A model generated the notes under the pieces. The model was not told the DNA's origin. It made no database searches and saw only the letters and a program-made list of their open reading frames with translations. A DNA stretch of 44,084 nt from Campylobacter concisus (GTDB taxonomy: Bacteria > Campylobacterota > Campylobacteria > Campylobacterales > Campylobacteraceae). The translations under genes were made by a program, and so were the position numbers. Location of the stretch: the NCBI RefSeq assembly GCF_015230015.1, contig NZ_JAAKZC010000018.1:1-44084 (forward strand). The letters are read 5' to 3'. Positions 24,452 to 32,592 of the stretch are shown here, one piece after another (positions within the stretch are counted from its first letter, which is position 1; every line of letters begins with the position of its first letter).

Positions 24452-25158
24452 AAAAATCCCAAATTTTTCTCCTAGTCGCCGTCGCGATAGTCGCGCTGGC
24501 ATACTTTTTTATCCCTGCGGTAAACAAACAGATCACCGACTCAGTCGTGATGCTTAGCAAATTTGACCTAAACGAAGTCTATGCTTATTTGCAAAGCTTT
24601 GACAAGACTACGGCAGCTTGCGTGAGCTTTTTTTTGATGGTGCTTCAAAGCATCATGGCACCAGTGCCTGCGTTTCTCATCACACTTTCAAATGCGATGA
24701 TATTTGGCTGGGTCTGGGGCGCTGTGCTATCGTGGAGCTCGGCTATGGTGGGCGCTGCGCTTTGCTTTTACATAGCACGTATTTTAGGTCGCGACGTCGT
24801 TGAAAAGCTAACTGGCAAAAAGGCGCTTGCAGCGACTGATGAGTTTTTTAGCAGATTTGGCAAGCACACGATCATCGTCTGCCGTTTGCTGCCATTTGTG
24901 AGCTTTGACCTAGTAAGCTACGCAGCAGGGCTTACATCGATGAGATTTTGGGGATTTTTCTGGGCGACTGGTATCGGCCAGCTTCCTGCGACCATTGTAT
25001 ATTCGTATTTTGGCGGCAGTTTGATGGGCGGTGGCAAAATTTTATTTGTGGGTCTTACCATACTATTTGCCTTCTCGATCGTAGCCTACGTCGCAAAGAA
25101 AATTTTAGATGATAAAAAGGCGAAAAAGGCGCAGCTTGAAGCAAACAAGGCTGCTTAA
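24448..25158 (+). CDS. TVP38/TMEM64 family membrane protein (YdjX/YdjZ-like), copy 1
   Basis: The product is 236 residues; its ATG overlaps the previous stop. There are about six hydrophobic segments. The SNARE-associated/TVP38 core is clear: FLITLSNAMIFGWVWGAVLS, then FSRFGKHTIIVCRLLPFVSF followed by DLVSYAAGLTSM and GQLPATIVYSYFGG. E. coli ydjX and ydjZ encode such proteins around ydjY. It is probably a transporter- or lipid-related membrane protein; the substrate is unknown. Confidence 0.85.
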   Translation: MKKSQIFLLVAVAIVALAYFFIPAVNKQITDSVVMLSKFDLNEVYAYLQSFDKTTAACVSFFLMVLQSIMAPVPAFLITLSNAMIFGWVWGAVLSWSSAMVGAALCFYIARILGRDVVEKLTGKKALAATDEFFSRFGKHTIIVCRLLPFVSFDLVSYAAGLTSMRFWGFFWATGIGQLPATIVYSYFGGSLMGGGKILFVGLTILFAFSIVAYVAKKILDDKKAKKAQLEANKAA

Positions 25159-25798
25159 ATTTGCTATCATCGCTGCAATCATAATCGTAGCTGCATTTTT
25201 AATGCAAAAGATCGGCGTTAGCGAGCTTCGTGAGCTCATCGGCGAGCATGTACTATTTGCTCCAATGATCTATGTCCTATGCTTTGCTATCTTGCCGATA
25301 TTTTTATTTCCAGTGCCTATCCTAGCAGTCGTTGCAGGTGCGGCATTTGGGCTATTTGCCGGCAGTTTATACACCATAATAGGCGCGATGATAAACTCGG
25401 TTTTGATGTTTTATATCGCAAGATTTTTGGGATTTCGCGCCGTTAGTGACTTCACGCAAAACTCAAAGAGCAAAATTTTAAAAACACTTGGCGAGCCTGG
25501 CGGTAAATTTAGCCTGATTTTGATCCTTCGGCTAATGCCGCTTGTGCCGTATAACGTCCTAAACTACGCATGTGGCGTAATGAACGTGAGCCTGCGTGAG
25601 TACGTGGTGGCGACCTTTGTAGGCATCGTGCCAGCAACTTTTATAATGGTAAATTTGGGCGAAAAAGCCCTTGATATGCGCTCAAACGGCTTTATCATCG
25701 CCTGCATTTTGATGGTAGTGCTTGTGGTACTTTCTAGCTGGGGCGCAAAAAAGATAAGAGCAAGTCGTGGCGATCTCGGTAATAACTCCGATCTATAA
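25109..25798 (+). CDS. TVP38/TMEM64 family membrane protein (YdjX/YdjZ-like), copy 2
   Basis: The product is 229 residues from ATG 25109, which overlaps the end of the first copy by 50 bases. A TTG at 25136 with AAAGG upstream is an alternative that would shorten the basic N-terminus by 9 residues. Conserved blocks: PVPILAVVAGAAFGLFAG, GGKFSLILILRLMPLVPYN, VLNYACGVMNVSL and GIVPATFIMVNLG. It is diverged from copy 1, so the two may form a heteromer, like YdjX and YdjZ. Confidence 0.8.
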   Translation: MIKRRKRRSLKQTRLLKFAIIAAIIIVAAFLMQKIGVSELRELIGEHVLFAPMIYVLCFAILPIFLFPVPILAVVAGAAFGLFAGSLYTIIGAMINSVLMFYIARFLGFRAVSDFTQNSKSKILKTLGEPGGKFSLILILRLMPLVPYNVLNYACGVMNVSLREYVVATFVGIVPATFIMVNLGEKALDMRSNGFIIACILMVVLVVLSSWGAKKIRASRGDLGNNSDL

Positions 25799-26471
25799 CG
25801 AGCCATGCGAAAATTTGGAGCGTTTTTGTGCTCTTTTGGCAGCTCAAAAAGGTGAATTTGAAGTGATATTTGCTGATGCTAGCGAGCCAAATTTCTATGA
25901 GGGCAAAAATTTTGATTTAGCGCTAAATTTGAGCAAAATTTTCACGCCTGAGAGATTTAAAATTTTACCTTGCAAAAAAGGCAGGGGTGCTCAGCTAGAC
26001 GCTGGGGCGAGCGTAGCTAAATTTGAGAAGCTTCTCTTTTTGCACGCTGATAGTGCATTTTGCGATGAGGGGGCGATTTTGGCTGCCCAGAGGGCGCTTG
26101 ATCGCTGTGAGGCAGGCTGTTTTAGGTTTAAATTTGATGAGGACGGGGTGCTTTTAAATTTGATCGCACTTGGTTCAAATTTACGCGTAAAGTTTAGAAA
26201 TATCGCCTTTGGAGATCAGGGGATTTTTATACGAAAAGGCCTTTTTAACGCACTTGGTGGCTTTGAAAATTTAGCTATTATGGAGGATTATAAGCTAAGC
26301 ATAAAGCTAAAAAGATCTGGTGTGAAATTTTGCCAGCTAGCTCAAAATATAATCACGAGTGCGCGTAAATTTAGGCGCGAGGGTGTCATAAAAACGCTCA
26401 TAAAAATGCAAATTTTGCAGTATAAATTTAGAAATGGGGCTAGCGCTGATGAGATCGCAAAAAGTTATTAA
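25767..26471 (+). CDS. Family 2 glycosyltransferase, 'rSAM/selenodomain-associated transferase 2'
   Basis: The product is 234 residues; GTG 25767 overlaps the previous gene by 32 bases. The N-terminus AISVITPIYNEPCENLERF is the GT-A nucleotide-binding start, and KKGRGAQLDAGASVAKFEKL followed by LFLHADSAF contains the DxD-like HAD. GDQGIFIRKGLFNALGG and MEDYKLSIKLKRSG are typical of TIGR04283. Family members occur beside ArsS-type radical SAM genes. It probably transfers a sugar from a nucleotide donor; the acceptor is unknown. Confidence 0.8.
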   Translation: MAISVITPIYNEPCENLERFCALLAAQKGEFEVIFADASEPNFYEGKNFDLALNLSKIFTPERFKILPCKKGRGAQLDAGASVAKFEKLLFLHADSAFCDEGAILAAQRALDRCEAGCFRFKFDEDGVLLNLIALGSNLRVKFRNIAFGDQGIFIRKGLFNALGGFENLAIMEDYKLSIKLKRSGVKFCQLAQNIITSARKFRREGVIKTLIKMQILQYKFRNGASADEIAKSY

Positions 26472-26492
26472 AATATATAAAGGAGAATAGTA

Positions 26493-27107
26493 ATGCTTAA
26501 AAATATAAAACAGCTAAAAGACGATATGGTTTTGAAACAATGGACAATTTGTAGTTTTTTGTTTAAATATAAAAGCATAGACTATATAGTCCTCGTAAAG
26601 CGATTTGTTGGTTTAGAAAAAAGAGAAAGCAATTACGCTTTAGTTAAGCTCCACTTCATGGATGCTAAAGATCTTTCACGAGATTATGAAATAGAAGCTA
26701 ATTCGGCATCGCTATTAATTAACGATAAAAAAGAATTTATATTATATTTTAGAATAGAATATAGTCAAAATTTAAGAGACATAATTAGGCAATTTACAGA
26801 GAAACTATCACGAGATATTCCTTTATGCATTCCTGAAAATTTAACAAATATAGAGCGACAAGCACTCATAAGATCACTGAGTATTAGTGACTCAGAGAAC
26901 CCAGACAAAATATATTGTAAAGGCATAAGAAGAAATCCAGATGGGCGGCATAGATCTGATTTTAACTCTGATAAAACAAGACTATTAAGACCTTTCTTAT
27001 TTGAGAAATTTATCAATGATTTTAGTATTAGTTTTTGTTACTCCATCAACTTCAACGATGAAAGAACAGATGAAGAAATTTTATATAATTTTTCAAAAAA
27101 TGGCTAA
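26493..27107 (+). CDS. Unidentified protein inserted in the operon
   Basis: The product is 204 residues and ATG 26493 follows AAAGGAGAATAGTA. It is soluble and charged, with no signal peptide, membrane helix or recognised motif. Its DNA is more AT-rich than the genes on either side, and the flanking gaps (21 and 43 bases) break the chain of overlapping genes in the operon, so it may have been inserted later. Function unknown. Confidence 0.6.
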   Translation: MLKNIKQLKDDMVLKQWTICSFLFKYKSIDYIVLVKRFVGLEKRESNYALVKLHFMDAKDLSRDYEIEANSASLLINDKKEFILYFRIEYSQNLRDIIRQFTEKLSRDIPLCIPENLTNIERQALIRSLSISDSENPDKIYCKGIRRNPDGRHRSDFNSDKTRLLRPFLFEKFINDFSISFCYSINFNDERTDEEILYNFSKNG

Positions 27108-27150
27108 GATCATATACACTAGTAATAATAAAAAAATCGAAATTTAAAAT

Positions 27151-28116
27151 ATGAAATCACAACTAAAAGTTATTAAAAACCCGCCAGAGCTTTGCATAGA
27201 GTGCGGAGCATGCACTAAACACTGCGAGTTTTTGACCAAATACAATATAAATTTGCTTGATTTTTCAAAGCGAAAAGATCTCGCATTTAGCTGTTTTTTG
27301 TGCGATGAGTGCTACAAAGTCTGCCCCAAAGACATCAGCGGCAACGAGATCGCGCTAAAGCACAGAGAGCAGATAAAAAAGCCCTTTCGCTACCTAAATT
27401 TCTTAAAATCGCCCTATCTTTACGCTAACAACTCGCCCAAAAAGAGCCGCGAGCTAATGTTTTTTGGCTGCAATTTCCCAGGCTTTTTGCCTAAAACCAC
27501 GAGAAAAATCATCGAAATTTTAGAGCCATTAGGGGTTGATTTTAGCATAGACTGCTGCGGCAAGCCACTTTTTGAAGCAAATGCAAATTTTGACAAGACA
27601 AAGGCGCATCTAAACGAGCTCTTTGCCGCAAAGGGCGTAGAGACGCTTATTTTGGCCTGTCCAAACTGCTACCACTTTTTAAAAGATAAGGTGGATGTCA
27701 AGATAAAGACCATATACGAGAAATTTGAGGAGCTTGGCCTAAACCACGAGATCACAGAGGAGGCGCACATCTTTTACCCCTGCCCTGAGCGCATACATAA
27801 GCCTATCTTTGAGACCTTTAAAAAGTATGTGCCAAATTTCAAAGATAGTTTTAAGGATGTAAACTGCTGTGGGCTTGGCGGTCTGGCAAAAAGTAGCGAA
27901 CCGCAAATCGCCGCAGGATATCCGCAGGCTGTCAAGGATAAAAATTTGCCAAATCTTTATACTTACTGCGCCACTTGCTGCGGAAATTTCGCCAAAAACG
28001 GCGTGCAAAACATAAAACACTTCGCCACGGTAATGAGTGGCGTAAACGAAGCGCCAAATACCGCTTATCTAAAAAATGTACTCAGTTTAAAATTTTACAA
28101 AAGGAATAGAAAATGA
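27151..28116 (+). CDS. Fe-S protein with two 4Fe-4S and two CCG domains (HdrD/GlpC-like)
   Basis: The product is 321 residues. The N-terminus holds two ferredoxin-type cysteine clusters (CIECGACTKHC and CFLCDECYKVCP). Two CCG domains follow (FFGCNFPG...IDCCGKPLF and VNCCGLGG...YCATCCGNFAKNG), as in heterodisulfide reductase subunit D and GlpC. It probably moves electrons to a thiol or disulfide-type substrate or to a quinone-linked partner. It overlaps the ArsS-like gene by 4 bases and is probably coupled to it, perhaps as electron donor or partner oxidoreductase. Confidence 0.8.
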   Translation: MKSQLKVIKNPPELCIECGACTKHCEFLTKYNINLLDFSKRKDLAFSCFLCDECYKVCPKDISGNEIALKHREQIKKPFRYLNFLKSPYLYANNSPKKSRELMFFGCNFPGFLPKTTRKIIEILEPLGVDFSIDCCGKPLFEANANFDKTKAHLNELFAAKGVETLILACPNCYHFLKDKVDVKIKTIYEKFEELGLNHEITEEAHIFYPCPERIHKPIFETFKKYVPNFKDSFKDVNCCGLGGLAKSSEPQIAAGYPQAVKDKNLPNLYTYCATCCGNFAKNGVQNIKHFATVMSGVNEAPNTAYLKNVLSLKFYKRNRK

Positions 28117-29048
28117 ACTTCACAGAGCGCATAGCACCGCAGATCAGGCATACTGATAAAATTTCAACGATACAAGTAAATCTAGGCAAGATATGCAACC
28201 TCGCCTGTTCACACTGCCATGTCGAGGCTGGGCCAAGGCGCACGGAGACGATGAGTAAGGAGACTTTGCAGGCTGTTTTAGAAGCGATTAGCGCGCATAA
28301 ATTTAGCACGCTTGATGTCACTGGCGGCGCACCTGAGATGAACGCACACTTTCGCTGGTTTATAGATGAGGCCGCAAAGATCATACCTCACATCATCGTG
28401 CGAACAAATTTAACAATACTGCTTGAAAATGGCTACGAGGATCTACCTAAATTTTACGCAGATCACGGCGTGGAGCTAGTCGCTAGCCTGCCTTGCTACA
28501 CCGAAGAAAACGTCGATGGCATGCGTGGACGAGGCGTGTTTGAGGGCTCCATAGAAGCTCTAAAGAGGCTAAATGCACTAGGATACGGCAAGGGCGGAAA
28601 TTTAGTGCTAAATTTAGTCTATAACCCGGGCGGTGCGTTTTTGCCGGGCGATCAAGCGGGGCTTGAAGCGGACTACAAAAGAGAGCTAAAAAGTGCTTTT
28701 GGTGTGGAATTTGATCATCTTTTTACGATAACGAATGTGCCGATCGGACGTTTTAGAAGATCGCTTGAAAAAAGTGGTAAATTTGAGCCTTATATGCAGC
28801 TTTTAGAAGCAAATTTTAACCCAAACGCCGCACAAAATATCATGTGTAGAGCGCAAATTTCAGTGGGATATGACGGAGCCCTTTATGATTGCGATTTTAA
28901 CCAGATGCAGGGGCTTAAAGCGCACGGTGCAAAGGATATATTTGAGCTAGCTAAAAGCGGCGAGCTTGGTAGGCAGATCGTCTTTCGCGACTACTGCTAC
29001 GCCTGCACGGCAGGGGCTGGGTCAAGCTGCTGCGGCGCGCTAGCCTAA
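28113..29048 (+). CDS. arsS: ArsS-family radical SAM enzyme (radical SAM/Cys-rich)
   Basis: The product is 311 residues and the start codon overlaps the previous gene (ATGA). The radical SAM cluster is CNLACSHC (CxxxCxxC), followed by LDVTGGAPEMN. The C-terminal auxiliary-cluster domain has MCRAQISVGYDGALYDCDFN and CYACTAGAGSSCCGALA, which are diagnostic of the TIGR04167/ArsS family. ArsS acts in arsenosugar synthesis by adding a deoxyadenosyl group to a methylated arsenical, and relatives are often selenoproteins; here the position is Cys. No arsM arsenic methyltransferase gene is seen in the window, so the substrate could be arsenic made elsewhere in the genome or something else. Confidence 0.85.
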   Translation: MNFTERIAPQIRHTDKISTIQVNLGKICNLACSHCHVEAGPRRTETMSKETLQAVLEAISAHKFSTLDVTGGAPEMNAHFRWFIDEAAKIIPHIIVRTNLTILLENGYEDLPKFYADHGVELVASLPCYTEENVDGMRGRGVFEGSIEALKRLNALGYGKGGNLVLNLVYNPGGAFLPGDQAGLEADYKRELKSAFGVEFDHLFTITNVPIGRFRRSLEKSGKFEPYMQLLEANFNPNAAQNIMCRAQISVGYDGALYDCDFNQMQGLKAHGAKDIFELAKSGELGRQIVFRDYCYACTAGAGSSCCGALA

Positions 29049-29064
29049 ATTTAAAGGATAAAAA

Positions 29065-29487
29065 ATGATGAGTAATGAAGAGATAGCGCAAAAATTTGCC
29101 GAGCAAAACTGCGCGCAGATGATATTAGCACGCTACGCACAGCACCTAGGTGCAAACGAGGCGCAGCTTATAAAGCTTGGCTTTGGGCTCTTAGGCGGCA
29201 TGCAGGAGGGCTCGGTATGCGGCGCATATCTAGCGGCAGTGCTAGTTTTGGGGCTTGCTTACGGCGATGATAAAGAAAAATACAATGCAAATTTGGCGCG
29301 CTTTAAAGAGATATATTTTAAAACGCAAAAATCTAGCATCTGCAAAGAGGTCTTGGGGTATGATCTAAGCAAGCCAGACGAGCTTGAAGCGATAGTGCAA
29401 AAAGGGCTTTTTGCGAAAATTTGCCCCTGCGCTATAAGCGATAGCATGAGAGCTTTGGATCAAATTTTAGAGTTTAAGGAGAGTTAA
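29065..29487 (+). CDS. C_GCAxxG_C_C family redox-type protein
   Basis: The product is 140 residues and ATG 29065 follows AAAGGATAAAAA. The cysteine pattern C16, C52 (GGMQEGSVCGAYLAAVLVLG), C93 and C112/C114 (KICPCAIS) fits the C-GCAxxG-C-C family, here with GSVCGA in place of the usual GxxCGA. Family members are small Cys-rich proteins found next to radical SAM and Fe-S genes and are thought to bind metal or a cluster. Its place directly after arsS suggests a partner role. Confidence 0.75.
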   Translation: MMSNEEIAQKFAEQNCAQMILARYAQHLGANEAQLIKLGFGLLGGMQEGSVCGAYLAAVLVLGLAYGDDKEKYNANLARFKEIYFKTQKSSICKEVLGYDLSKPDELEAIVQKGLFAKICPCAISDSMRALDQILEFKES

Positions 29488-30875
29488 TGCAAGAGTATCA
29501 GTCGCTCTTTTTTTGGGGCTTTTTGATCGTTTACGGCGTGATAATGTACGCTTTTTCACCAAAAGCGCGCAGTATCGGCTCGTTTTTTAAGGGAGAGGAT
29601 GAAGGCGGCGTAAAGGTGTCGCCATTTTTGCTAACGACTAGCATTTTTATCAGCTGGATATTTGCAAAATCAGTCACAAACGCTGCAAATTTAGGTGCTA
29701 GCTATGGTATCGTAGGCGGCGTAGCTTACGCAACATACTGGCTTTGCATACCAATAGCCGGCATCGTCATCTACCGCCTAAGGCGAAAATTTGGCGCAAC
29801 CGGACTCGTGCAGTTTTTAACTAGCAACTACGGCGCAGCTGCTAGCATCGCATTTTGCGTGGCGATCTTGGTTAGGCTTTTTAACGAAGTTTGGAGCAAC
29901 ACCGCAGTCGTTGGCGGATACTACGGAGATAGCGGCAGCATGCCATTTATCGTCGCAGCATCGCTCTTTACGCTTTTTACGCTTGTTTATTCGGTTCGCG
30001 GCGGACTTAGAGGCTCTATCGTGACAGACGTCATTCAGGCTTTAGTTTTCATCATCGCTACGCTCTGGGTCATCGTGACTATCTTGCCAAAGCACGGTGT
30101 GGGCGAGCTAGTAAGTACTGGCAGTTGGAGCTTAGGCGGCGGCGTGGATCTGCTTTTAGTCGCTGTTTTGCAGCTAGTTAGCTACCCTTTTCACGACCCT
30201 GTTTTAACTGATCGAGGCTTCATCTGCGAAGAAAAAACTATGCTAAAAAGCTTTGTGATCTCTGGTATTTTAGGTTTTATAGCCATCGTCATCTTTAGCT
30301 TTATCGGCATCTACGGCTCGATTGAGGGCATCGCCGCAAAGGGCAACATCCCAGCTGAGTTAGCTAAAACAATGGGGATTGGCTCAACTATCCTGATGAC
30401 AGCCGTCATGATCGCAGCTGCTGGATCGACGCTGGACTCGACCTTTGCAAGCCTTTCAAAGCTAGTTGGCTACGATATCCCAGCGATGCTAAACAAAGAC
30501 GTCGCCAAAATTTCCATAAAAATCGGCATCATCTCGATGATACTTTTTGCCATTTTTGGAAATTTACCGATGATTGTTGGCACCGATATCTTAAAGGCCA
30601 CGACGATTAGTGGCACGATGGTGATCGGCCTAGCACCGGTATTTTTGTTGCACGGCTTTGTGAGTCCAACAAAGCTTGGATTTCATCTTAGCTTTTGGCT
30701 AGGCATATTTTTGGGCATTGCGTTTGCATTTGATGCAAAAATTTTCCCTGAGTTTTTAGCTATCGGTAGCGGCAAATACGCAATGCTTTTGGGCATAAAT
30801 TTATATGGACTCATCGCTTGCACGCTTGCCTATGCGCTGCCTGGGATGTTTTGTGGGTGTAAAGATAAAAAATGA
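29487..30875 (+). CDS. Sodium:solute symporter family transporter
   Basis: The product is 462 residues; its ATG overlaps the previous stop. There are about 12-13 transmembrane helices. SSF features: FISWIFAKSVTNAANLG near the start, SVRGGLRGSIVTDVIQALVF, then FHDPVLTDRGFICEEKTMLK and AAAGSTLDSTFASLSKL (sodium-site region). The substrate is unknown; the context suggests uptake of a precursor or export of a product of the ArsS/transferase pathway. Confidence 0.85.
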   Translation: MQEYQSLFFWGFLIVYGVIMYAFSPKARSIGSFFKGEDEGGVKVSPFLLTTSIFISWIFAKSVTNAANLGASYGIVGGVAYATYWLCIPIAGIVIYRLRRKFGATGLVQFLTSNYGAAASIAFCVAILVRLFNEVWSNTAVVGGYYGDSGSMPFIVAASLFTLFTLVYSVRGGLRGSIVTDVIQALVFIIATLWVIVTILPKHGVGELVSTGSWSLGGGVDLLLVAVLQLVSYPFHDPVLTDRGFICEEKTMLKSFVISGILGFIAIVIFSFIGIYGSIEGIAAKGNIPAELAKTMGIGSTILMTAVMIAAAGSTLDSTFASLSKLVGYDIPAMLNKDVAKISIKIGIISMILFAIFGNLPMIVGTDILKATTISGTMVIGLAPVFLLHGFVSPTKLGFHLSFWLGIFLGIAFAFDAKIFPEFLAIGSGKYAMLLGINLYGLIACTLAYALPGMFCGCKDKK

Positions 30876-31792
30876 GCTCTTGCCCGCTTAGCTATGCGCT
30901 AAATTTCCCACTGGGGCCAAAATTTCAAAGCAGCTGCTTGTATGTCGTAGGCGGGCTTTACGGCAATGTCTTTGCACTAAAAGAAATTTTAACTATGGCG
31001 GACGCCGAGAGTGCCGATGTCGTTTTTAACGGCGATATACACTGGTTTGATGCTGAGGCAAATAGCTTTTGCCAGATAGAGCGTGAGATAGAAAAACGAG
31101 GTCTTACGGCGATAAATGGCAACGTCGAATTTGAGCTAACAAGTGGTCAAAATGGTTGTGGCTGCTTTTATCCCTCATGCACCGACACTGGCACCATAAA
31201 TCGCTCAAATTTGATCCACGCTCGCTTAAGCCGCCTTGTAAATGAGGAGTGCAAGCAGTTTATAGAAATTTTTAAAAAGCGCGCCAAATGCGAGCTAGTA
31301 AGCGTTGGCGGCGCAAATGTCGCTATCACACACGGAGATGAGAAATTTCTAGCTGGCTGGGGCTGCTCTCGTGAAAATTTGGCTCAAAAAGTCAGGCAAG
31401 ATGAGTTAAATTTATGGTTTAAAAAGCATAAATTTGATGTGCTAGCCTGCACGCATACCTGCGCCCCTGCCGCCATAGCGCTCGAAAACGGCGTAGTGAT
31501 AAATAATGGTGCGGCTGGCATGCCAAATTTTGCCAGCGAGCTTTATGGGCTCATAACTCGCATAGCCATTACGCCAAGCAAAGAGGCGATATATCGCACT
31601 AGGCTGGGTGAAATTTACATCGAGGCGCTTCCTGTGCGATATGACACGGCGAAATTTTTAGAGTGGTTTGATCAAATTTGGCAGGCTCAAAGCCCAGCCG
31701 AGGTCTCATATAGAGGCCGCATAGCAAATGGTAGTGAGGGTGAGATAAAAGAGGCGATAGTGGGTGGATTTTGGCAAATTTACGCAAAATAA
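30872..31792 (+). CDS. Metallophosphoesterase-like protein with altered metal motif
   Basis: The product is 306 residues; its ATG overlaps the symporter stop. Calcineurin-like blocks are recognisable: FNGDIHWFDA, TAINGNVEFEL, VAITHGDEKF and ACTHTCAPAAI. The first motif, normally DxHGN, reads VGGLYGNVFAL, so the Asp and His that bind the first metal are replaced by Gly and Tyr. GNHD is GNVE, and GHTH has become CTHT. It may bind one metal, act on a special substrate or be non-catalytic. Last gene of the tightly overlapping operon. Confidence 0.7.
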   Translation: MSSCPLSYALNFPLGPKFQSSCLYVVGGLYGNVFALKEILTMADAESADVVFNGDIHWFDAEANSFCQIEREIEKRGLTAINGNVEFELTSGQNGCGCFYPSCTDTGTINRSNLIHARLSRLVNEECKQFIEIFKKRAKCELVSVGGANVAITHGDEKFLAGWGCSRENLAQKVRQDELNLWFKKHKFDVLACTHTCAPAAIALENGVVINNGAAGMPNFASELYGLITRIAITPSKEAIYRTRLGEIYIEALPVRYDTAKFLEWFDQIWQAQSPAEVSYRGRIANGSEGEIKEAIVGGFWQIYAK

Positions 31793-31826
31793 ATAGTGAA
31801 ATTTTATCAAAACAAAAGGAGACAAA

Positions 31827-32534
31827 ATGTTCGTCAAAAGTAAAATAGCTAAAGGTATAGTTGTGTTTTTTGCACTTGGTTTTCTCACGGCTTGCAGCGA
31901 TACAAAAGCGCCAGCGGACGCTAAATTTAAGGGCGCTGAACTAGCTGCGATACAAGCTGATAACAAGAAAAAAGAGGACTATCTGGTCATCGACGTGAGA
32001 AAAGCGGAGGAGTATAACGCTGGCCACTTAAAACACGCTATAAACATCCCTCTTGAAGAGATCGAGGCTAGACTAGATGAGATTAACGGCTACAAAGATA
32101 AAAACATCGTACTTTACTGCAACAGCGGCAATCGTAGCGGCAAGGCACTAGATATACTAAAGTCAAAGGGCTTTAACAAGCTCAGCAATGCTGAGGGTGT
32201 GAAAGAATTTAATTACGATCTAGTTAAATTTGGCAGCATAAACGCAGAGGAATTTAAGAAGATCGCAAACGATCCAAACGTTCTAATCATCGATGTTAGA
32301 GAGAAAAAAGACTATGACGCTGGACATATGAAAGGCGCTATTAACATACCTGATGGCGAGCCAGTGGATAACTACAAAGATGTGCTTGAAGCAAACAAAG
32401 ACAAAACTATCGTCACACACTGCTACAGCGGCAACCGTAGCGCTAAACTAGCTCAAATTCTAAGTGACAAAGGCTACAAAGTCTTAAATCTACTTGACGG
32501 TACAAAAGAACATAGCTACGAATTAGTGAAATAA
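31827..32534 (+). CDS. Lipoprotein with two rhodanese domains (YnjE-like arrangement)
   Basis: The product is 235 residues and ATG 31827 follows AAAAGGAGACAAA. The signal peptide ends in the lipobox LTAC (Cys22), so it is probably a lipoprotein outside the inner membrane. Rhodanese domain 1 (residues ~35-125) has the active loop YCNSGNRSG and domain 2 (~135-230) has HCYSGNRSA; both catalytic Cys are present. E. coli ynjE, a multi-domain rhodanese, lies in the ydjXYZ-ynj neighbourhood, matching the YdjY/TVP38 genes of this operon. It probably transfers sulfur or selenium, with the acceptor unknown. Confidence 0.85.
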   Translation: MFVKSKIAKGIVVFFALGFLTACSDTKAPADAKFKGAELAAIQADNKKKEDYLVIDVRKAEEYNAGHLKHAINIPLEEIEARLDEINGYKDKNIVLYCNSGNRSGKALDILKSKGFNKLSNAEGVKEFNYDLVKFGSINAEEFKKIANDPNVLIIDVREKKDYDAGHMKGAINIPDGEPVDNYKDVLEANKDKTIVTHCYSGNRSAKLAQILSDKGYKVLNLLDGTKEHSYELVK

Positions 32535-32540
32535 ATTTAT

Positions 32541-32570
32541 TTGAGCTTTTGGGGCAACCTGAAAGCTCAA
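32541..32570. terminator. Bidirectional terminator between convergent genes
   Basis: TTGAGCTTT (32541-32549) and AAAGCTCAA (32562-32570) form a perfect 9-bp stem between the rhodanese gene and the oppositely directed sensor kinase gene. Confidence 0.65.
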
Positions 32571-32592
32571 AGTTTCAACATAACTATCTTTT

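Noticed and set aside
28113-29048. Selenocysteine-containing version of the ArsS-like enzyme
   Set aside because: The relevant C-terminal position is an ordinary Cys codon (SSCCGAL); there is no in-frame TGA.
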